NCBI GenBank assembly: GCA_900546315.1
Contig: URCP01000023.1
Location: 1 to 32,881 of the forward strand
DNA length: 32,881 nt
Direction: 5' to 3'
Origin: an uncultured Eubacteriales bacterium
Lineage (GTDB): Bacteria > Bacillota > Clostridia > Oscillospirales > CAG-272
Shown in pieces: positions 7,820-15,763 of this stretch (its first letter is position 1; each line of letters opens with the position of its first letter). The translations under genes were made by a program, and so were the position numbers. A model generated the notes under the pieces. The model was not told the DNA's origin. It did no database searches and saw only the letters and a program-made list of their open reading frames with translations.

Positions 7820-8683
7820 ATGGAACTCACGAACCGCGACAAGGCGTCGATACTCATTCAGGCGCTCCCTTACATACAGAAATACTACGGAAAGACGATA
7901 GTCATAAAATACGGCGGAAACGCGATGGTCAACGAGGAGCTCAAAGAGGCGGTCATCTCGGACATCGTCCTTCTCTCGCTCGTCGGCATAAACACGGTGC
8001 TCGTCCACGGAGGGGGACCGGAGATATCGTCGATGTTAAAAAAGATCGGCAAGGAATCGAAGTTCATCGACGGTCTCAGGTACACGGACGACGAGACGGT
8101 CGGGATAGTCCAGATGGTTCTCGCCGGAAAGACGAACAAGGACCTCGTCAACAAGATCGAGCGCATCGGCGGACGCGCCGTCGGTCTGTGCGGCATCGAC
8201 GGCGGGCTCATCAAGGCGAAGAAGCTCATCGGTGAGCACGACCTCGGAAACGTCGGCGAGATAATCGAGGTCGACGCGTCGATAATCCGCGACAATATCG
8301 ACAAGGGATACATACCGGTCGTCTCGACGGTCGCTTACGGTGACAAGGACAGCCCGGTTTACAATATAAACGCCGATACCGCGGCGTGCCGGATAGCGGT
8401 CGCCCTCGGAGCGTCGAACTTCATGCTGCTGACCGACACGCTCGGTGTCATGCGCGACCCGAAGGACGAGTCGACGCTGATTCCGGAGATACGGCTCGAC
8501 GAGGTGCAGACGCTGATTGACGACGGTATCATCAGTGGCGGCATGATACCGAAGGTCGAGTGCTGCGTCGAGGCGGTCATGGGCGGGATAAACCACACGG
8601 TCATCCTCGACGGAAGAATCCCGCACTCGATACTGATAGAGATGCTTTCCGATGAAGGCATCGGAACTCTCTTCAAGAAATAA
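7820..8683 (+). CDS. argB: Acetylglutamate kinase (arginine-sensitive type)
   Basis: ArgB phosphorylates N-acetylglutamate, the committed and usually feedback-regulated step of the cyclic pathway. The 287-aa protein has the ATP-binding KYGGNAM, the HGGGPEI motif, and NINADTAA. An N-terminal helix (ILIQALPYIQKYYGK) and the C-terminal HSILIEMLSDEGIGT motif are the features found in arginine-inhibited hexameric enzymes, so feedback by arginine is likely. The ATG at 7820 follows AAGGAG, which overlaps the argJ stop region; the frame opens earlier inside argJ, but those starts are rejected. Confidence 0.97.
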   Translation: MELTNRDKASILIQALPYIQKYYGKTIVIKYGGNAMVNEELKEAVISDIVLLSLVGINTVLVHGGGPEISSMLKKIGKESKFIDGLRYTDDETVGIVQMVLAGKTNKDLVNKIERIGGRAVGLCGIDGGLIKAKKLIGEHDLGNVGEIIEVDASIIRDNIDKGYIPVVSTVAYGDKDSPVYNINADTAACRIAVALGASNFMLLTDTLGVMRDPKDESTLIPEIRLDEVQTLIDDGIISGGMIPKVECCVEAVMGGINHTVILDGRIPHSILIEMLSDEGIGTLFKK

Positions 8684-8705
8684 TACTGGCAAAAAGGTGC
8701 TTCAA

Positions 8706-9893
8706 ATGAACACAAACGATATAATATCACTCGACAACGAGTACATAATGTCGACCTACGGACGTCTCCCGATCGTTCCCGTGAAGGGAAAGAACGCGAC
8801 GATGACCGACGCGGACGGGCTCAGATACATCGATTTCACAAGTGGAATCGGCGTGAACTCGCTCGGCTGGTGCGACGATAAGTGGATAGACGCCGTCGAG
8901 GGACAGCTCCACAAGATCCAGCATATGTCGAACTATTTCTACTGCGAGCCTGCGGCGAAGGTCGCTGAGAAGCTGATAAAGCTCTCTGGTCTCGCAAAGG
9001 TCTTCTTCGGCAACTCCGGCGCGGAGGCCAACGAGGGCGCGATAAAGATCGCGAGAAAGTACTCGTTTGACAAATACGGACAGGGAAGGGCGACGATAAT
9101 CTCGCTCACTAACTCCTTCCACGGCAGAACGGTGACGACACTCGCGGCGACCGGACAGGACGTGTTCCACAATTACTTCTTCCCGTTCACGGAAGGTTTC
9201 AAATACATCCCGGCGAACGACGCGGACGCTCTTGAGAGCGCGATGACACAGGATGTCTGCGCCGTCATAGCGGAGCCGATACAGGGAGAGGGCGGGGTTC
9301 TGCCGCTCGAGGACGACTACGTGAAGGCGCTCAGGAAGCTCTGCGACGAGAAGGATATTCTTCTGATCTTCGACGAGGTTCAGACCGGCGTCGGACGAAC
9401 CGGAAAGTTTTTCGCGTATGAGCGCTTCGGCGACGGCAACATCAAACCTGACATCGTGACCCTCGCGAAAGGGCTCGGCGGCGGTCTTCCGATCGGCGCC
9501 GTTATCGCGGGCGAAAAGGTCAAGGATACGCTCGGCAAGGGTATGCACGGCTCGACATTCGGCGGAAACCCCGTCGTCTGCGCCGGTGCGAACGAGGTCA
9601 TCGACAGGGTGTCTGATCCGGCGTTCCTTGAAGCCGTGCGCGAGAAGGGCGGATATCTGAAGGAAAAGCTCTTCGCGGAGAAGCCATCGAAGCTGACCGG
9701 TATCCGCGGAGACGGACTGATGCTCGGTCTCGTCGTCGAGGGCGACCCGAAAGAGTATCTTCTCGAGTGCGCGGAGCAGGGGCTCCTCGTGCTGACCGCC
9801 GGGAAGGACGCGATACGTCTGCTCCCGCCGCTCACGATAACGAACGATGAAATAGACGGCGGCGTAGAGATACTCGCCGATGTGCTGAAATAA
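8706..9893 (+). CDS. argD: Acetylornithine aminotransferase
   Basis: ArgD is a PLP enzyme that transfers an amino group from glutamate to N-acetylglutamate semialdehyde. It belongs to the class III aminotransferases. Visible are GNSGAEANEGAIKIAR (cofactor phosphate binding), FHGRT, FDEVQTGVGRTG, and the PLP-lysine motif TLAKGLGGGLPIGA. The product is 395 aa, normal for ArgD. The ATG at 8706 (MNTNDIISLDNEYIM) has AAAAAGGTG about 7 bp upstream; a start at 8652 would overlap argB. The argF gene follows after 24 bp. Confidence 0.96.
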   Translation: MNTNDIISLDNEYIMSTYGRLPIVPVKGKNATMTDADGLRYIDFTSGIGVNSLGWCDDKWIDAVEGQLHKIQHMSNYFYCEPAAKVAEKLIKLSGLAKVFFGNSGAEANEGAIKIARKYSFDKYGQGRATIISLTNSFHGRTVTTLAATGQDVFHNYFFPFTEGFKYIPANDADALESAMTQDVCAVIAEPIQGEGGVLPLEDDYVKALRKLCDEKDILLIFDEVQTGVGRTGKFFAYERFGDGNIKPDIVTLAKGLGGGLPIGAVIAGEKVKDTLGKGMHGSTFGGNPVVCAGANEVIDRVSDPAFLEAVREKGGYLKEKLFAEKPSKLTGIRGDGLMLGLVVEGDPKEYLLECAEQGLLVLTAGKDAIRLLPPLTITNDEIDGGVEILADVLK

Positions 9894-9917
9894 ATTAAAT
9901 CCAGAAAGGGAACTCAA

Positions 9918-10826
9918 ATGAAAAACGATCTCCTGAAGATGGCGGACCTCTCGAAAGAGGACATCATCGACATACTTAACCTCGCCTCCCAGCTCAAATA
10001 TGAGAGAAAGAACGGCATAGAGCACAAGCTCCTCGCCGGAAAGTCGCTCGGCATGATATTCCAGAAGGCTTCGACCCGTACCCGCGTCTCGTTCGAGACG
10101 GGTATGTACCAGCTCGGCGGTCAGGCGCTGTTCCTCTCCTCCCGCGACCTTCAGATCGGACGCGGCGAGCCGGTGCAGGACACCGCGCGCGTGCTTTCCC
10201 GTTACCTCGACGGCATCATGATCCGCACCTTCGCTCAGAAGGAGGTCGAGGATCTCGCCGAGTATGCCGATATTCCGATAATCAACGGTCTGACCGACTA
10301 CTGCCATCCCTGCCAGGTGCTCGCTGACCTGCTTACTGTCCGCGAGTTCAAGGGCGGGTTCGACGGACTGAAGATGTGTTATATCGGCGACGGAAACAAC
10401 ATGGCGAACTCGCTTATCGTCGGCGGACTGACCGTCGGAATGAAGGTCTCGATCGCCTGCCCGACCGACTATCAGCCGGACAAGACTGTTCTCGACTTCA
10501 CGAAAGGCTATGACGGAATGTTCGAGATGACGACCGAGCCGCTGAAGGCGGCACAGAACGCCGACGTCATCTTCACCGACGTTTGGGCGTCGATGGGTCA
10601 GGAGGGCGAAGCCGAGAAGCGCCGTATTGCGTTCAACGGCTACCAGATCAACGCCGAGGTCATGGACGCAGCCGCGAAGAACGCGATGGTTCAGCACTGC
10701 CTGCCCGCTCACCGCGGAGAGGAGATCACCGCCGATGTCTTCGAGGCTCACGCTAAGGAGATTTTTGAAGAGGCGGAGAACAGACTCCACGCTCAGAAAG
10801 CCGTTATGGTCAAGCTGATGGCGTGA
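9918..10826 (+). CDS. argF: Ornithine carbamoyltransferase
   Basis: This enzyme makes citrulline from ornithine and carbamoyl phosphate. The carbamoyl-phosphate motif STRTRVSFE, the ornithine-side HPCQVLADL, the DVWASMGQE loop and HCLPAHRGEE (catalytic Cys) are all present. The product is 302 aa, typical of anabolic enzymes. AAAGGGA precedes the ATG. It is the last gene of the arginine run and ends just before a bidirectional hairpin shared with the converging AraC gene. No carbamoyl-phosphate synthase gene is nearby, so carbamoyl phosphate must come from elsewhere in the genome. Confidence 0.96.
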   Translation: MKNDLLKMADLSKEDIIDILNLASQLKYERKNGIEHKLLAGKSLGMIFQKASTRTRVSFETGMYQLGGQALFLSSRDLQIGRGEPVQDTARVLSRYLDGIMIRTFAQKEVEDLAEYADIPIINGLTDYCHPCQVLADLLTVREFKGGFDGLKMCYIGDGNNMANSLIVGGLTVGMKVSIACPTDYQPDKTVLDFTKGYDGMFEMTTEPLKAAQNADVIFTDVWASMGQEGEAEKRRIAFNGYQINAEVMDAAAKNAMVQHCLPAHRGEEITADVFEAHAKEIFEEAENRLHAQKAVMVKLMA

Positions 10827-10841
10827 ACCAAATAACAAAAG

Positions 10842-10878
10842 AGATGACCGACGCGGTAAAAAGCGCCGGTCATCTTTT
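10842..10878. terminator. Bidirectional terminator between argF and the AraC gene
   Basis: AGATGACCGACGC pairs with GCGCCGGTCATCT (13 bp with one mismatch) around an 8-base loop. It is followed by TTT on the plus strand and by CTCTTTTGTTATT on the minus strand. It lies exactly between two converging genes. Confidence 0.8.
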
Positions 10879-11701
10879 ACATTATGGTGGGTGTTCTTCT
10901 GAACGCTGTCGGGGACATTCCAGTCTGGCTTCTGAAGACTTTGCGGAAGTATATGTCGGACGCGAAACCGAGCCGGTCGGATATCTCGCCGACGGTGAGA
11001 TCCGGGCGCGCGATAAGCAGGCGCTGTGCCTCGTCGGTCTGGAGACGCAGCTTGTATTCTATCGGCGAGACGCCGAGGGTATTTCTGAATATCGCGTGAA
11101 GATGCGATGGAGAGACGCAGACGGCGGAGGCTATGTCGGATATCGTGATCCGCTCGCACATATGCGCCGATATATAGTTCACGGCGGCGTCGACACGAGG
11201 GTCGGGTGCGGGTACGGGAATCGCTTCGAGCTCAGGAATTATCTCCGACATGATAATGTTCCACGTCCCGGTCATGTGAAGGATGACCGAGAGATTGTGA
11301 ATGTCCGACTCCGCCGCACCGAGCTTCAGTGAAGCATCGGATTTATCTCTTATCGTCTGCCAATCGGAGAGCATCGTCATGAAGCTGTCAAGCAGGGATT
11401 CTTTTCCGGAGACCTTTGATACGGGATATTTTATCCCGCGCGGCGAGAAGAGAAAGTGCGCGGCGATCAGCCGGCCATCAGTTTTCCAGTCTGATATGTA
11501 TGTTCCGCCCTGCGGTATGAAGAGTATGTCGCCTCCCGTGAGCGTGAATCTTTTTCCGAGGCTGAGGTAATCCGCCGTGCCCTCGGCGCAGAAGGCGATA
11601 CTTCCGACCGGTCTCGGGGAAGACAGATAGTCATCGGAGTGTCCGCGCCCGAGATGATAATCCATGACCCACTCGAGCGTCGGCGTTCCCTTTATCGGCA
11701 T
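10877..11701 (-). CDS. AraC-family transcriptional regulator
   Basis: The 274-aa protein has an N-terminal cupin-like sensing half (about residues 15-110) and a C-terminal double helix-turn-helix (about residues 170-270). The latter includes ITISDIASAVCVSPSHLHAIFRN, and GEISDRLGFASDIYFRKVF with the family ending TGMSPTAFRR. Such proteins usually sense a sugar or related ligand and activate adjacent genes. It is divergent from an SDR dehydrogenase gene with interlocking promoters, so that SDR is the likely target. AGGAAGGA lies before the ATG at 11701. The ligand is unknown. Confidence 0.9.
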   Translation of the reverse strand: MPIKGTPTLEWVMDYHLGRGHSDDYLSSPRPVGSIAFCAEGTADYLSLGKRFTLTGGDILFIPQGGTYISDWKTDGRLIAAHFLFSPRGIKYPVSKVSGKESLLDSFMTMLSDWQTIRDKSDASLKLGAAESDIHNLSVILHMTGTWNIIMSEIIPELEAIPVPAPDPRVDAAVNYISAHMCERITISDIASAVCVSPSHLHAIFRNTLGVSPIEYKLRLQTDEAQRLLIARPDLTVGEISDRLGFASDIYFRKVFRSQTGMSPTAFRRTPTIM

Positions 11702-11743
11702 GATTTTTCCTTCCTGAATCGTATTATTGTTTTGCTATACAGT

Positions 11744-11772
11744 ATTATACATCATTGCGCGGGGATTGTCAA
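11744..11772 (-). promoter_or_regulatory. Consensus promoter of the AraC gene
   Basis: On the minus strand TTGACA (11772-11767) and TATAAT (11749-11744) are 17 bp apart, a perfect sigma-A match. Two TATACA words 10 bp apart (11736-11751) overlap the -10 region. Confidence 0.8.
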
Positions 11773-11783
11773 TATGCTATAAT
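11755..11783 (+). promoter_or_regulatory. Promoter of the SDR gene, overlapping the AraC promoter
   Basis: TTGCGC (11755-11760) and TATAAT (11778-11783) are 17 bp apart. The stretch 11755-11772 is shared with the divergent AraC promoter, so the two polymerases should exclude each other. An inverted repeat TATGC-N10-GCATA surrounds the -10 element and could be an operator. Confidence 0.65.
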
Positions 11784-11821
11784 ATTGGCATACAAAATAA
11801 TTCTCCGAAAGGATAGTTTTC

Positions 11822-12541
11822 ATGCGTTTTAATAACAGAACAGCCGTCGTGACCGGCGCGGCGGCGGGAATAGGAAAATCCGCGGCAAGGCTGCTCGCGG
11901 AGCACGGCGTGAAGGTCATCATGCTCGACCGGGACGAAAAAAGACTCGCGGAGGCGGCGGAAGAAATACGCGGCAAAGTCAGCGGGTCGGAAATATCGGC
12001 AATGACAGCGGACGTGGGAGAACGCGCCTCGCTCGACAGGGTCATAAGCAGGCTGAACGCCGAAAATCCGGATATCCTCGTGAACAACGCCGGTATCTGG
12101 CGGGACAACATGGGGAAGTTCTGGGAGACCGACCCGGACACTTGGGTGAACAGGTGGAAAATCAACGTCTTCGGAATGATGTATCTGACGCGCGGACTTC
12201 TCACGGGGATGATCGGCCGGAAATACGGGCGCGTCATAAATATCGCGTCTGTCGCGGGTGTCTACGGCAACGCGAACATGACCGACTACTCGACGACAAA
12301 GGGAGCGGTGCTCGCGTTCACAAAGGCACTCGCAAAGGAGACGACGCCGTACGGTGTCCTTGTGACGTCGGTTTCTCCCGGAAATATCGGCGACACCGAG
12401 CATGACAACGGTCTGTCGTTCCTCGGCCGCGGCGGCAGCTTTGACGAGTGCGCCGAGATGATCTGCTTCCTCGCGAGCGACAACGCGAGCTACTGCTCCG
12501 GACAGGATTATCAGGTCGACGGGTGCAGAAAGAAAATGTAA
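11822..12541 (+). CDS. SDR-family NAD(P)-dependent oxidoreductase
   Basis: This classical short-chain dehydrogenase of 239 aa has the cofactor motif TGAAAGIG, an acidic LDRD after the second strand (which may favour NAD), NNAG, the catalytic Ser in NIASVAG and the pair YSTTKG. A good AAAGGAT site precedes the ATG at 11822. It is divergent from an AraC regulator and ends in a terminator hairpin, so it forms a single-gene unit. The substrate is unknown; sugar or polyol oxidation would fit the AraC and Gfo/Idh/MocA neighbours but is only a guess. Confidence 0.9.
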   Translation: MRFNNRTAVVTGAAAGIGKSAARLLAEHGVKVIMLDRDEKRLAEAAEEIRGKVSGSEISAMTADVGERASLDRVISRLNAENPDILVNNAGIWRDNMGKFWETDPDTWVNRWKINVFGMMYLTRGLLTGMIGRKYGRVINIASVAGVYGNANMTDYSTTKGAVLAFTKALAKETTPYGVLVTSVSPGNIGDTEHDNGLSFLGRGGSFDECAEMICFLASDNASYCSGQDYQVDGCRKKM

Positions 12542-12554
12542 ATTAATAAAAAAT

Positions 12555-12590
12555 GGGGCTGTGTCAGAACGCACAACCCCGTTTTCTTTT
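12555..12590. terminator. Bidirectional terminator between SDR and Gfo/Idh/MocA genes
   Basis: GGGGCTGTG and CACAACCCC form a 9-bp stem with one mismatch, followed by GTTTTCTTTT on the plus strand. An A-run just upstream supplies the T-run for the minus strand. It separates two converging genes. Confidence 0.8.
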
Positions 12591-13689
12591 ATTCAATTAT
12601 CCCTTCGAGCTCAGTCCACTTCATCGGCTGCGGTCTCGTATACGGGGACGTGATATCCCTGAATTCACCCTTATCCCCGCACCTGATTATCGAGGTCATT
12701 ATCTCGAGAACGTGCAGCGTCTGCTGGCATCCGGCGCGCATCGACTTTCCGGTTTCGATCGACTTTGCCATGTCGGCAAGCCCCGCCGCGCGGCTGTTCT
12801 GTATGTAGTTGAAGCAGAGCGGAATCACCTTCGGCTCCTCTCCGCGGCGGTGGAGAACGACGTCCCCGCCGAACGTGTTCGGGTCAGGGCAGTAGAGCGT
12901 GCCCTCGGTGCCGAATATCTCGAGCGCGCAGCCAGCGCGGTGGGTCGTGTCGAACGACGTCTGTATCGTTCCTATGACGCCGCTCTCAAAATGTATAAGC
13001 CCGGCGATAGTGGTCGGCGTCTCGACTTTTGTGGTCTCACCGAAGTGCTCCTTGCAGGTGAAAATCCTCTTCTCTGACGGTGTCGTCGTGAGCCCCGCGA
13101 CCTTGTCCGCCCTTCCGAGCATATTGACGAGCGCGGTGACGTAGTAGGGTCCCATGTCCATCATGGGTCCGCCGCCCGGCTTGTAGAAGAACTCGGGGTC
13201 CGGATGCCACGACTCGGGTCCTCTGCCGAGCATATGCGCGTGGAAAGCGGTAGGCGTGCCGATGAAGCCCTCGTCGATGAGCTTTCTCGAGGTCTGGAGA
13301 CCCGCGCCCATGAACGTGTCCGGCGCGCCGCCGAGCATGAGTCCGCGCTCCTTCGCGAGCTTCACGAGCTCAACGCCCTTGTCAAATCCGGTCGCGAGCG
13401 GCTTCTCGGAGTAGACGTGCTTGCCTGCCTCGAGCGCGGCTTTCGTCACCTCATAGTGATCGTTCGGGCGCGTGATGTTGAGGACGATATCGACCGACGG
13501 GTCGGCGAAGAGCTCGTACATATCCCGATAAACCCTGACGCCGTACTCGCGGGAGGCGTTCTCAGCCTTTTCGCGGACGAGGTCGCAGACGCCCGCGATT
13601 TCGAGCTCCTTGTAGAGATGGGTGATGTTCTGGAGGTAGATGCCGCTGATACAGCCGACGCCTACGAAACCTATGCGTGTCTTTTTCAT
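12589..13689 (-). CDS. Gfo/Idh/MocA-family oxidoreductase
   Basis: The 366-aa protein has an N-terminal NAD(P)-binding Rossmann fold (GFVGVGCISG) and the family's catalytic lysine motif EKPLA at about residue 95. The C-terminal alpha/beta domain carries GGGPMMDMGPYYV. Members oxidise or reduce sugars, inositols and related compounds, often using Lys plus Asp/His residues of the GGG-x-MMDMG region. AAAGG precedes the ATG, and a promoter lies about 35 bp upstream. The neighbouring AraC genes, SDR and solute-binding protein suggest carbohydrate metabolism, but the substrate is not evident. Confidence 0.9.
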   Translation of the reverse strand: MKKTRIGFVGVGCISGIYLQNITHLYKELEIAGVCDLVREKAENASREYGVRVYRDMYELFADPSVDIVLNITRPNDHYEVTKAALEAGKHVYSEKPLATGFDKGVELVKLAKERGLMLGGAPDTFMGAGLQTSRKLIDEGFIGTPTAFHAHMLGRGPESWHPDPEFFYKPGGGPMMDMGPYYVTALVNMLGRADKVAGLTTTPSEKRIFTCKEHFGETTKVETPTTIAGLIHFESGVIGTIQTSFDTTHRAGCALEIFGTEGTLYCPDPNTFGGDVVLHRRGEEPKVIPLCFNYIQNSRAAGLADMAKSIETGKSMRAGCQQTLHVLEIMTSIIRCGDKGEFRDITSPYTRPQPMKWTELEGIIE

Positions 13690-13723
13690 TGCCGTTATTT
13701 ACCTTTCGTTGGATGATAAGGAT

Positions 13724-13752
13724 ATTATACTCTTTTAGCGGAGGTTTTTCAA
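13724..13752 (-). promoter_or_regulatory. Promoter of the Gfo/Idh/MocA oxidoreductase gene
   Basis: On the minus strand TTGAAA (13752-13747) and TATAAT (13729-13724) are 17 bp apart, about 35 bp before the start codon. Confidence 0.75.
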
Positions 13753-13798
13753 GCCATAATTTTGTTTTTACAGGACATGATTTTGACTTTTTGCGCCA

Positions 13799-14680
13799 TC
13801 AGATTCTCTGACCTCTTTTGCCTTCGCGGATGTCCTTCAGGAGCCTTACGACGGCGTCGCGCTCGGTTTTGTCCTCTATCTTGTAGAGCTCAGCGAGAAC
13901 GAGGTCGGTCGCGGCGATTCTTGTGTCCTCGTCGGCGAGGTCAGCGGCGTATTCCTTCAGGGCGACGAGCGAATTCAGACGGTTCAGCTCGCCGAGCTCG
14001 CCGCCGCCGATCAGCTCGTCGCGTCCCCTTCCGTCGCGCCCGGTGATATCGCATCCGTCGGTGAGTCCGGCGACGACGCCGCGTTTCGCGAGGGCGAGGA
14101 CGGTTTTCCCGAGTTCTCCCGCCGGGACAAGGAGGTCGTCCGCGATCGTTCCGGCGGTTATCGTTACGTCCTTGTTGTCCTCGTCCGGCTCGGTCATCTC
14201 ACAGAGCGCTTCCGCGGCGTCAATGGTGATTCCGGTGGTCGGAAGCGCGCATCTCACGGCGGCGAGCAGGCGGACAAAAACGTCATCCGGTATGCTCTCA
14301 CGAGTTATGACGACGCGGCGCGGGCGCTTTGCCTCGGCTTCCATGACGAGCGCGCAGACGTCCTCGAGAAATTTTCCGGTGAGCTTCGCCGTGAGAACAG
14401 CCTCGTCGGGAATCGAGAGAACGCGCGTAAAGCCTTCCTTTTTCAACCGGTCGCTCTCCTCTGGTGTCCCGGCGGCACCGGTGAGGGTCGTCACGCGTGA
14501 GAAGAAGTGCTCGCGTATCTCGCGCGCCAGAGAGCATATCGCCTCCTCGGACGCCGTCAGCGCGACAGCCTCGCGGTGGTCAAGCCCGCCCGCGAGCTCA
14601 GCTTTTTCGATGACCGCGGTGAGGTCAGAGGTCTCGAGCGCGGTTTTTGTTTCTTCTTTTATAAGTAACTCATTCTGCAT
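13799..14680 (-). CDS. HydG-related protein lacking the radical-SAM core and cluster cysteines
   Basis: I recognise fragments of the [FeFe]-hydrogenase maturase HydG (tyrosine lyase) in order. Residues 25-60 resemble the HydG N-terminal helices. Residues 131-153 (PDDVFVRLLAAVRCALPTTG) match the HydG region SDDDFxKxVAxLRLAVPYTG. Residues 207-224 correspond to the CTACYRxGRTG motif, but here it reads TDGCDITGRDGRGR. Residues 235 to the end match NALLTFKEYLxDYA and the final GERDLY-like end. The protein has 293 aa against about 470 for HydG, no CxxxCxxC SAM-cluster motif, and only one of the three C-terminal cluster cysteines. It cannot be a normal HydG. The frame is open and has GAAAGGAA before its ATG, suggesting a retained product rather than a decaying gene. 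No other hydrogenase gene is nearby. The assignment rests on recalled motifs. Confidence 0.6.
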   Translation of the reverse strand: MQNELLIKEETKTALETSDLTAVIEKAELAGGLDHREAVALTASEEAICSLAREIREHFFSRVTTLTGAAGTPEESDRLKKEGFTRVLSIPDEAVLTAKLTGKFLEDVCALVMEAEAKRPRRVVITRESIPDDVFVRLLAAVRCALPTTGITIDAAEALCEMTEPDEDNKDVTITAGTIADDLLVPAGELGKTVLALAKRGVVAGLTDGCDITGRDGRGRDELIGGGELGELNRLNSLVALKEYAADLADEDTRIAATDLVLAELYKIEDKTERDAVVRLLKDIREGKRGQRI

Positions 14681-14708
14681 GATTGAACGTTCCTTTCGTG
14701 AATCTGGT

Positions 14709-14717
14709 ATTATATCA
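14709..14717 (-). promoter_or_regulatory. Extended -10 promoter of the HydG-like gene
   Basis: The minus strand reads TGATATAAT, an extended -10 element (TGnTATAAT), about 28 bp upstream of the start codon. No good -35 is seen. It lies just past the end of the AraC gene upstream, so the HydG-like gene may have its own transcript. Confidence 0.5.
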
Positions 14718-14727
14718 GTAATTTATT

Positions 14728-15597
14728 TCAAAAGAGATCTCCGTAGATCGGTATCAGTAGCTGCCTGTCACCGAATCGTTTCGGATATCTGATATCGCTG
14801 CTTCCGCTGCGATATTCCGTCGGCGTTATTCCGGTTGCTTCATGGAAGAGACGGTTGAATGTGGATATGCTTCCGAAACCGGATTCAAATGCTGCCTCGC
14901 TTACCGAAAAGCTTCCTTTTCCGATCAGTTCCAGCGCTCGCTGGATTCGCAGACTGTTTATGTAACGCGTGAAGCTGATATGAAGCCGGGATGACATTGT
15001 ATGCGAAATACAGCTTTTTGAGAGAAACATCGCGTCGGCCGCGTCCGACAGCGTTAACGGCTCGGTAAAATGATTGCTGCACCATTCAAGTATTTTCTGA
15101 AGAGTATCGACACCTCCTCCGCTGCTGATGGGTTTTGTTTCGATCGAGGATAGTATTTCACCGCACATGAGATCGGCAAAGGATAAAAGATTTTCACGCA
15201 GCAGATCTTTGTTTCCGTCGTAACGCTGCGATTCCGCTTTCATGCTCTTTGTGAGTTCAACAAGCCAATCCGGAAGTACAGGGGTTCTCAGGTGATTTGA
15301 TATCGGTTCTGTTTTGCTGAGGATTTCGCCGAATGAGGCGCGCCTGTTAGGGTCGATTGAGATGATGCATGAGTCTCGGCTGTCAATATCCTTGACAGAG
15401 TGTATCTGATACGGGAAAATGATGCATCCTTCACCGGATTGAATCAGATAATCATTTTCGTTTACACGCACAACAAAGCTGCCGGAAAGAGATATAATCA
15501 TTTCAAGGCGGTAGTGAAAGTGTGTATACCAGTCGATCTGTTTTGTAAACCATACCTGACGATTGCCGCCTTCTTCATATATGATGGCTGATCTCAT
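14728..15597 (-). CDS. AraC-family transcriptional regulator
   Basis: The N-terminal cupin-like sensor contains HFHYRLEMIISLSG and FPYQIHSV, typical of sugar-sensing AraC proteins. The C-terminal two-HTH domain (about the last 105 residues) includes LSDAADAMFLSKSCISHTM, and VSEAAFESGFGSISTFNRLFHEATGITPTEYR. The start is placed at the ATG at 15597 (MRSAIIYEEGG) because the GTG at 15618 and ATG at 15612 have no ribosome site; a GGGGGA lies upstream of the chosen one, though this is weak. It is divergent from the solute-binding lipoprotein gene and probably controls it. Base composition is lower in GC than its neighbours. Confidence 0.88.
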   Translation of the reverse strand: MRSAIIYEEGGNRQVWFTKQIDWYTHFHYRLEMIISLSGSFVVRVNENDYLIQSGEGCIIFPYQIHSVKDIDSRDSCIISIDPNRRASFGEILSKTEPISNHLRTPVLPDWLVELTKSMKAESQRYDGNKDLLRENLLSFADLMCGEILSSIETKPISSGGGVDTLQKILEWCSNHFTEPLTLSDAADAMFLSKSCISHTMSSRLHISFTRYINSLRIQRALELIGKGSFSVSEAAFESGFGSISTFNRLFHEATGITPTEYRSGSSDIRYPKRFGDRQLLIPIYGDLF

Positions 15598-15693
15598 CCC
15601 GATGTCCCCCATGATCACGAATCGTTTTGTGCATAAATCGGGCAGTTCTATTCGGAATATGATAAGAAAGTCCTGAACTTATGCGGTATAATT

Positions 15694-15726
15694 ATTATAG
15701 CATAAAAAAACGGTATTGTAAATACC
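15694..15726 (-). promoter_or_regulatory. AraC-gene promoter with overlapping palindrome
   Basis: On the minus strand TTTACA (15722-15717) and TATAAT (15699-15694) are 17 bp apart. A perfect palindrome GGTATT-GTA-AATACC (15712-15726) covers the -35 hexamer and lies in the divergent region shared with the lipoprotein gene, so it is a candidate operator. Confidence 0.6.
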
Positions 15727-15763
15727 ATTAAAGAAAAAATCAGAAAAAGAGGTAATCATAACT

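Noticed and set aside
8727..11159. Very long minus-strand open frame (810 codons) across argD and argF
   Set aside because: It mirrors argD and argF on the opposite strand, its product is Arg/Asp/His-rich without any domain, and no start signal is seen.
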